From: Chryseobacterium wanjuense
GTDB taxonomy: Bacteria; Bacteroidota; Bacteroidia; Flavobacteriales; Weeksellaceae
Direction: 5' to 3'
DNA length: 64,000 nt
Assembly: GCF_900111495.1 (NCBI RefSeq)
Contig: NZ_FOIU01000003.1
Location: forward strand, 310,001 to 374,000
Shown here: positions 58,920-64,000 of the stretch, piece by piece
Layout: each line of letters opens with the position of its first letter
How positions within the stretch are numbered: position 1 is the first letter of the stretch
Position numbers and translations under genes: made by a program
Notes under the pieces: generated by a model
What the model was told of the DNA's origin: nothing
What the model saw: only the letters and a program-made list of their open reading frames with translations
Databases searched by the model: none

Positions 58920-59162
58920 ATGAATTTAGAAGCACGTAAAATATCGCTTGTTCAAGAATTCTTGAGGATTGATAATGAGAAAATAATCAGTGCTTTAGAA
59001 AATGTACTTCATAAAATTAAATCTGAGAATTTTGATGAAAATTTAAAACCTATGTCTCTAAATCAATTTAATGAGGAAATTGATAAAGCAATTGAAGATG
59101 AAAATAAGGACCGATTGATTAATACTAAAGATTTAAAAGATAAAATCCAAAAATGGGATTAG
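58920..59162 (+). CDS. Putative antitoxin of a ParE-type pair
   Basis: An 80-residue acidic protein, mostly helical (ARKISLVQEFLRIDNEKIIS at the start). It overlaps the toxin gene by ten nt, the usual type II arrangement. No DNA-binding domain is obvious; the N-terminus may carry a ribbon or short HTH. It is recognised mainly by its partner. Confidence 0.78.
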   Translation: MNLEARKISLVQEFLRIDNEKIISALENVLHKIKSENFDENLKPMSLNQFNEEIDKAIEDENKDRLINTKDLKDKIQKWD

Positions 59163-59470
59163 AAATTCTTTGGTCACAATTTGCAGAAGATAAGTTGTAT
59201 GATATTTTTCACTACTATAAATTTAAAGCGGGTATAAAAATTGCGAAAAAAATAGTCAATGAAATTGTTGATAAAACTTTAATTTTAGAGCAGAATAGTC
59301 AGGCTGGACAAATTGAAGAATTATTAATTGAGAGAAAACAGGAATTTAGATATTTAGTCTCTGGAAATTATAAAATTATCTATTATATCAATCTGAAAAC
59401 CAAAAGGATTATCATTGCAAATGTTTTTGACACAAGACAAAATCCTTTAAAATTAAATGAAACCAAATAA
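59153..59470 (+). CDS. RelE/ParE-family toxin
   Basis: A 105-residue basic protein of the RelE/ParE superfamily: WSQFAEDKLYDIFHYYKFKA, then REFRYLVSGNYKIIYYINLK-type end (FRYLVSGNYKIIYYI) and VFDTRQNP. It would block gyrase or cut mRNA; which of these is not decidable. Its start lies inside the antitoxin gene. A terminator shared with the ferredoxin gene follows. Confidence 0.87.
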   Translation: MGLEILWSQFAEDKLYDIFHYYKFKAGIKIAKKIVNEIVDKTLILEQNSQAGQIEELLIERKQEFRYLVSGNYKIIYYINLKTKRIIIANVFDTRQNPLKLNETK

Positions 59471-59499
59471 TTCAATTTTTGATTATAACAACAACAAAA

Positions 59500-59528
59500 A
59501 CTCCCGAAGAAAATCTTCAGGAGTTTTT
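59500..59528. terminator. Bidirectional terminator between toxin and ferredoxin genes
   Basis: ACTCC-C-GAAGA and TCTTC-A-GGAGT form a stem with one bulge pair and AAA loop, followed by TTTTTTAT. Confidence 0.82.
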
Positions 59529-59550
59529 TATATAATTTAAATAAAATTTT

Positions 59551-59880
59551 CTAAGGATAAGGAGCAATTTCCACTTCAAGACCTTCCATGTTCATTGCCA
59601 TGTGTAATTGACAACCCAATCTACTGTTTTCTTTCACATGGAAAGCTTCGGCAAGCATCGCATCTTCTTCATCTCCCATCGGCTCAAGTCCAGGATCGTT
59701 AATTACATAAACCTGACAAGAAGCACACATAGCCATCCCACCACATACTCCGATTGTTCCTTCTTCTGCCAATTCATATGAACGGATGATTTCCATTAAG
59801 TTCATGGACATATCCGTTGGAGCAATAACATCGTGAGTTACACCTTCTCTATCGGTGATTTTTATATTGATATCTGACAT
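59551..59880 (-). CDS. 2Fe-2S ferredoxin (adrenodoxin-like)
   Basis: A 109-residue ferredoxin. Cluster ligands are in GVCGGMAMCASCQVY (C-x5-C-x2-C) and the distal Cys in SRLGCQLHM. It carries electrons, likely from the reductase encoded 12 nt upstream on the same strand. A TAATTTTG element within the reductase tail (59888-59895) might give it an extra promoter. Confidence 0.93.
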   Translation of the reverse strand: MSDINIKITDREGVTHDVIAPTDMSMNLMEIIRSYELAEEGTIGVCGGMAMCASCQVYVINDPGLEPMGDEEDAMLAEAFHVKENSRLGCQLHMAMNMEGLEVEIAPYP

Positions 59881-59892
59881 AATTTTGCAAAA

Positions 59893-60948
59893 TTAGTCAA
59901 TTTTTTTCACAACAGCTTTCTCAGCTTCTTTTCTACTTCCGTCGAATCCGTCTACACCGCTTACCGTTGTGTATTTCAGTACATATTTTTTACCAGGATT
60001 CAATCTGTTGTAGACACTTTGGCACATCAATGTTGCCTCATGGAAACCACAAAGAATCAATTTTAATTTTCCTGGATAGGTATTGATATCTCCGATAGCG
60101 TAAATCCCGTCGATATTGGTCTGATAGTCTAAAGCATTATTTACAACAATAGCATTTTTCTCGATATTCAGTCCCCAGTTTCCGATTTCACCCAATTTTG
60201 GAGTCAATCCGAATAAAGGAATAAAATAATCGGTTTCGATGTCGTAAGCTTCCTGCCCATCAACTTCTACTGTGATCCCTTCAACTTTTCCGTCACCTTT
60301 GATTGCTGTAACTTCTGCAGGAGTAATTAATTTAATTTTACCCTGATTTTTCAGTTCCTGAACTTTCTCTACAGAATCCAAAGCTCCTCTGAACTCGTTT
60401 CTTCTGTGGATTAAAGTTACCTCACTCGCCACATTCGACAGGAAAATACTCCAGTCAAGCGCAGAATCTCCTCCACCGGCAATTACCACTTTTTTATTTC
60501 TGAAATGTTCAGGTTCTTTCACAAAATATTCAAGACCTTTTTCTTCGTAGTCTGCAATGTTTTCGATGGTTGGCTTTCTAGGCTCAAAAGTTCCCAAACC
60601 TCCCGCGATAGCGATGGCTTTAGCTCTGTGAACAGTTCCTTTATTAGTAACAACTTCAAACCATTCGTCATCTACTTTTGTATAAGAAACAGCTGTTTCC
60701 CCCAAAGTGAACCCCGGCTGAAACTGCTTGATCTGCTCCATTAAATTATCTACCAATTCACCAGCATTTACAGAAGGATAACCAGGAATATCGAAAATAG
60801 GTTTTTTAGGATAAAGCTCAGCCAACTGTCCTCCCGGCTGAGGAAGTGCATCGATAATGTGACACTTCATTTTTAATAGACCAGCTTCAAAAACTGCAAA
60901 AAGCCCGGTAGGTCCCGCACCTATGATCAATATATCAGTAGTTATCAT
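59893..60948 (-). CDS. Ferredoxin--NADP+ reductase, thioredoxin-reductase-like type
   Basis: A 351-residue FAD/NAD(P) flavoprotein. FAD-binding GAGPTGLFAVFEAGLL, NADPH-binding VIAGGGDSALDWSI and the C-terminal IYAIGDINTYPGKLKLI are present. It lacks the CxxC of thioredoxin reductases, as in the YumC group of ferredoxin reductases. The ferredoxin gene follows directly, supporting this role. Confidence 0.92.
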   Translation of the reverse strand: MITTDILIIGAGPTGLFAVFEAGLLKMKCHIIDALPQPGGQLAELYPKKPIFDIPGYPSVNAGELVDNLMEQIKQFQPGFTLGETAVSYTKVDDEWFEVVTNKGTVHRAKAIAIAGGLGTFEPRKPTIENIADYEEKGLEYFVKEPEHFRNKKVVIAGGGDSALDWSIFLSNVASEVTLIHRRNEFRGALDSVEKVQELKNQGKIKLITPAEVTAIKGDGKVEGITVEVDGQEAYDIETDYFIPLFGLTPKLGEIGNWGLNIEKNAIVVNNALDYQTNIDGIYAIGDINTYPGKLKLILCGFHEATLMCQSVYNRLNPGKKYVLKYTTVSGVDGFDGSRKEAEKAVVKKID

Positions 60949-61072
60949 ATTCGTAAAGATAATTTAATTATACTTGTAGCTGCAAATTTACTAATTTTAA
61001 TGCGAAGCATATTTAATTCAGTCTAAATAAAAAACTGAGATTTGTCAAATATCCCTAAAATTTTAAAGATTT

Positions 61073-61080
61073 TAAATTTG
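61073..61080 (+). promoter_or_regulatory. -7 element before the DUF3108 gene
   Basis: TAAATTTG, 26 nt before the ATG. A TTG is 28 nt upstream, rather far for a -33. Confidence 0.45.
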
Positions 61081-61106
61081 GCAGTGTTTTTGTAAAAACT
61101 CTAACT

Positions 61107-61877
61107 ATGAAGAAACTTTTAAGTCTTTTAACAATATTTGTATTCTATTTAGGATTTGCCCAGATAGATAATATTGCCGATGGAGAGTCCATCAAATTCA
61201 GAATTCACTACGGATTCCTGAACGCCGGGACAGCTACTCTCGTGACACAAAAAACAACTTATAAAGGTGTCCCGCATCTTTATGCCAAAGGAACGGGTGA
61301 AACTACCGGAGCTGTAAAAGCCTTTTTCAAAGTGGAAGATTTGTACGAAAGTTTCATTAATGTACAGACCGGACTTCCTAGTTTTTATGTAAGAAATGTA
61401 AAGGAAGGAAGCTACCGCCAGCATTTTGAAACGGTTTTCAATCACGATAACAATACCCTTATTTTAACGGATAAAAAAACTCCCGCCAACGGATCAAAAG
61501 TCATTAAATCGGTAAAAGGAGTTCAGGATATGCTTTCATGTTTTTATTATTTAAGAAGCAAAAGCCCAAGTGAATTAAAACCAGGAACAGTAATGAACAT
61601 GAATGTCTGGATCGATGATGAAATGTTTCCTTTCCAGCTGAAAGTAGTAGGAACTGAAAACCTGAAAACGAAATTCGGAACCATTAATTGTTTAAAAATT
61701 ATTCCTTCCGTAAAAAGCGGCAGGGTTTTTAAAGAAAAAGAAGGCGTGACGATGTGGGTTTCCAATGATGCCAATCACATCCCGATGCTCTTGAAAGCCG
61801 AACTGGCAGTAGGTTCCTTAAAAGCAAGTATAGATGAGATAAAGAATGTAAAATATCCTTTAAAATTCTCAAAATAA
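61107..61877 (+). CDS. DUF3108 exported protein
   Basis: A 256-residue protein with signal peptide (ends YLGFAQ). The DUF3108 layout is clear: GESIKFRIHYGFLNAGTATL, KAFFKVEDLYESFIN, GVQDMLSCFYYLRSKSPSEL and VTMWVSNDANHIPMLLKAEL. Members are periplasmic or outer-membrane-associated beta proteins of unknown role. Confidence 0.9.
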   Translation: MKKLLSLLTIFVFYLGFAQIDNIADGESIKFRIHYGFLNAGTATLVTQKTTYKGVPHLYAKGTGETTGAVKAFFKVEDLYESFINVQTGLPSFYVRNVKEGSYRQHFETVFNHDNNTLILTDKKTPANGSKVIKSVKGVQDMLSCFYYLRSKSPSELKPGTVMNMNVWIDDEMFPFQLKVVGTENLKTKFGTINCLKIIPSVKSGRVFKEKEGVTMWVSNDANHIPMLLKAELAVGSLKASIDEIKNVKYPLKFSK

Positions 61878-61910
61878 ACATATAAGGTCTGTTTAAACTA
61901 ACTAAAAAAA

Positions 61911-62081
61911 TTTAACCACAAAAGATACAAAAGATCAACATATTAGTTAGCTATCTTAAAAATAAAAGCTTACAAAAGACTAAAAATCAAAGATTTTTAA
62001 AACTTCTATGTTCTTGTTTGCAGTTTAATAATAAGCTTAAAATAATTACTGTATTAATCTTTTGTATCTTTTGTGGTTAAA
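61911..62081. repeat. Intergenic long inverted repeat, AACCACAAAAG type
   Basis: Arms 61911-61935 and 62057-62081 are perfect 25-bp complements beginning TTTAACCACAAAAGATAC. Interior hairpin AAAATCAAAGATTTT at 61983-61997 also occurs in the elements at 33476 and 42761. Sister of the element at 17881. Confidence 0.92.
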
Positions 62082-62126
62082 ATGAAAAGCTTAAACAAGT
62101 TCACTGTAGTTTTTTCAAAATCATGA

Positions 62127-62158
62127 AATGTCTGTACAATTTACAGACATTTTTTTTG
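62127..62158 (+). terminator. Terminator before the DUF5916 gene
   Basis: ATGTCTGTA (62128-62136) pairs with TACAGACAT (62142-62150), followed by seven T. Confidence 0.85.
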
Positions 62159-62220
62159 TGGTATGTAATAGATTTCAAAACTTAATTGTCTTCTTTGTAT
62201 AAACGCTAAGACCTAAGACC

Positions 62221-64000
62221 ATGAAAACTCAATTGATGATTCTTTTTATTGTTTTACTTTCGGTTTTCACCTTTGCCCAGAAAAAGGAGAACGACAATAT
62301 TGTAAGAAAAAAAATAGTGATCACAAAAACAGCTTCCTCTCCAAAAATTGATGGAATTCTAGATGATGCAGAATGGCAAAATGCCCCGGTTGCGACCAAT
62401 TTTATCGAAAGAAATCCCAACAATGGAAAGCCACAAGCCGATTCTATAAAAACGGAAGTTAAAATTTTATATGATGATACGGGAATTTATTTTGGAGCAC
62501 AGATGTACGACCCGACTCCCGGAAAAATCGCCAAAGAACTTACAGAAAGAGACGGCATCAGCAATGATGATTTTTTTGGAGTTGCCTTAAACGGGTATAA
62601 TGATAAACAGCAAAGTTTAGAATTTGTAGTGACGGCAGCCGGAGTTCAGTTTGATGCAAAATTAACAACCGACGGTGAAGATGACACATGGAATTCTATC
62701 TGGTACAGTGGCGCAAAAATCAATGAAAAAGGCTGGTCTGCAGAAATAAAAATTCCTTATTCTGAATTGAGGTTTCCGAAAAGCAATGTGCAGGAATGGG
62801 GAATGAATATTTTCCGAAGAATTCAGAGGATTAAAGCGTCTTATGACTGGAATTTTGTAGACAATGCCAAGAATTCTTATACTTTATTCGACGGGGTTTT
62901 GCAGGGTATTGAAAACATTAATCCTCCTACACGATTGTCATTTACGCCTTATTTTTCGACTTACGTTAATAGTTTTGACGGAAAAACAACAGCCAATTTC
63001 AATGGAGGAATGGATGTAAAATACGGAATTAATGATGCTTTCACATTTGATATGACCTTGATTCCTGATTTTGGGCAGGCCAATTTTGATAATTCTATTT
63101 TAAATTTAACCCCTTTTGAACAGCAGTTTTCCGAGCAGAGAACATTCTTTACCGAGGGAACCGAATTGTTCAGCAAAGGCGGAATGTTTTATTCAAGAAG
63201 AGTTGGCGGTGAACCGACAGCTTATCCGACGATCTCAGCGAATGAGGAAGTTACAGAGTATCCTTCAAAAGTAAAATTATTTAATGCTTTTAAAATTTCC
63301 GGAAGAACGAAAAAAGGTCTGGGAATAGGATTTTTCAACGGAGTTACCCAGAGAATGGAAGCTACGATTGTAAATAATGAAACCGGTGAAACAAGAAAAG
63401 AAGTCGTAGAACCCTGGACGAATTACAATGTTCTGGTTTTTGATCAAAGATTCAACGGGAATTCTTCTGTATCACTGGTGAATACGAATGTAACAAGAGA
63501 CGGCAGTTTTCGTGATGCCAATGCAACGGGAATTCTCTGGGACCTCAACAATAAGAAAAACACCTACAAAACCTTCGGAAGCCTGAAAGGAAGCTGGGTG
63601 ATGAATGGTGAAACAAAATTCGGTACTCGCGGCGAAGCAGGTTTCGAAAAAATTGCAGGAAAACATCGTTTTTCGATCAACGGAAATGTGACGACAAAAG
63701 ACTGGGATATCAATGATGTAGGGTTTTCTACCAAAACTAATTTTGCGAATTATAATGTCTGGTACGGTTACAGGATTTTGCAGCCTACAAAGACTTTTAA
63801 TAATATTTATCTGAATTTTAATCTAAATTATTACCACCGATTAGAACCATTTATTTTCCAGAATTTTGTTTTTAATCATAATAATAGTTTTACAGATAAA
63901 AACTTCAGAAACTTCGGGGGCGGAATTGAATTTACCCCACTCGGACAAAACGATATTTATGAACCGAGAACCTTCGGAAGACACCTTAAAGTTCCGGGAT
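62221..64000 (+). CDS. DUF5916 outer-membrane-type protein, N-terminal part (3' end outside window)
   Basis: Translation from the ATG at 62221 is open to the window end (593 codons). It begins with a signal peptide (ends VFTFAQ). Residues 25-210 are a CBM9-like domain: SPKIDGILDDAEWQNAPVAT, YDDTGIYFGAQMYD, and PYSELRFPKSNVQEWGMNIF. From about 240 the sequence is alternating beta-strand of an outer-membrane barrel, with TLIPDFGQANFDNSILNLTP. This matches the DUF5916 family of Bacteroidota. The function is unknown; a sugar-binding role is suggested by the CBM9-like part. Confidence 0.88.
   Translation, partial: MKTQLMILFIVLLSVFTFAQKKENDNIVRKKIVITKTASSPKIDGILDDAEWQNAPVATNFIERNPNNGKPQADSIKTEVKILYDDTGIYFGAQMYDPTPGKIAKELTERDGISNDDFFGVALNGYNDKQQSLEFVVTAAGVQFDAKLTTDGEDDTWNSIWYSGAKINEKGWSAEIKIPYSELRFPKSNVQEWGMNIFRRIQRIKASYDWNFVDNAKNSYTLFDGVLQGIENINPPTRLSFTPYFSTYVNSFDGKTTANFNGGMDVKYGINDAFTFDMTLIPDFGQANFDNSILNLTPFEQQFSEQRTFFTEGTELFSKGGMFYSRRVGGEPTAYPTISANEEVTEYPSKVKLFNAFKISGRTKKGLGIGFFNGVTQRMEATIVNNETGETRKEVVEPWTNYNVLVFDQRFNGNSSVSLVNTNVTRDGSFRDANATGILWDLNNKKNTYKTFGSLKGSWVMNGETKFGTRGEAGFEKIAGKHRFSINGNVTTKDWDINDVGFSTKTNFANYNVWYGYRILQPTKTFNNIYLNFNLNYYHRLEPFIFQNFVFNHNNSFTDKNFRNFGGGIEFTPLGQNDIYEPRTFGRHLKVPG

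Larger units (their letters stand above)
61878..62220. other. Intergenic region with one long inverted repeat and a terminator
   Basis: A 343-nt gap between DUF3108 and DUF5916 genes. It holds the element at 61911-62081, the terminator at 62127-62158 and the leader of the next gene. I see no gene in it. Confidence 0.75.

Noticed and set aside
1..64000. tRNA, rRNA, insertion sequences, prophage or integrative elements
   Set aside because: I looked for transposase and integrase genes and for tRNA-like features in the gaps, and saw none that I could support.

Overview
The window is AT-rich chromosomal DNA that looks like a member of the Flavobacteriia (Bacteroidota), most probably Chryseobacterium or a close relative. 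The signs are a GLPGLI-family protein, TonB receptor, flavobacterial lipoproteins, a CsgG with a C-terminal beta-barrel, genes without Shine-Dalgarno sites, and many promoters of the Bacteroidota type (TTG, about 19-20 nt, TAnnTTTG). The genus is an inference because there is no rRNA here. I found no tRNA, rRNA, insertion sequence, phage or CRISPR array.

Layout. 1-3.6 kb: the end of an RNase G gene, a GLPGLI protein, a small secreted protein divergent from an XRE regulator, an OsmC protein and a LuxR-type regulator with a degenerate receiver domain. 3.7-9.2 kb: a minus-strand curli (type VIII secretion) operon in the order csgA-like, csgB-like, csgE, csgF, csgG, beta-propeller lipoprotein. 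9.7-12.9 kb: a plus-strand operon with Nudix hydrolase, acyltransferase, lipoprotein and the Mpl murein ligase. 13-14.7 kb: an orphan RebB (R-body) protein and an orphan HsdR_N-type nuclease-like protein. 14.7-21.4 kb: stress and redox genes (aldo/keto reductase, LysR with divergent mdaB-ygiN, DJ-1, PPC domain, AhpD-DoxX-Crp). 21.7-24.5 kb: thioredoxin and TonB receptor. 24.6-32.5 kb: tyrosine breakdown (hmgA, hppD, fahA), with a CoA transferase, a flavin reductase and unknown genes between them. 32.6-40.1 kb: several alpha/beta hydrolases, a HipA-like kinase with a DUF3037 partner, a serine hydrolase and a NagB/PIG-L fusion. 40.3-49.4 kb: UvrD-type helicase, SDR/AraC genes, an M16 protease pair and secG. 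49.5-54.2 kb: a minus-strand run from recR through a membrane protein, two glycosyltransferases and an epimerase. 54.5-64 kb: mixed housekeeping genes (LURP-like, PepD, LOG, a ParE toxin-antitoxin pair, ferredoxin and its reductase, DUF3108) and the start of a DUF5916 outer-membrane protein cut by the window end.

The curli locus is the most interesting system. CsgE carries an extra N-terminal domain resembling the curli inhibitor CsgC/CsgH. The main subunit is an uninterrupted run of 22 eleven-residue half-repeats with charge separated along its length. A CsgD-like regulator that cannot be phosphorylated at the usual site lies convergent to the operon. A second theme is non-coding: at least eight intergenic regions hold long inverted repeats whose arms differ from site to site but stay complementary, and three genes have a TAnnTTTG element exactly 4 nt before the ATG, suggesting leaderless mRNAs.
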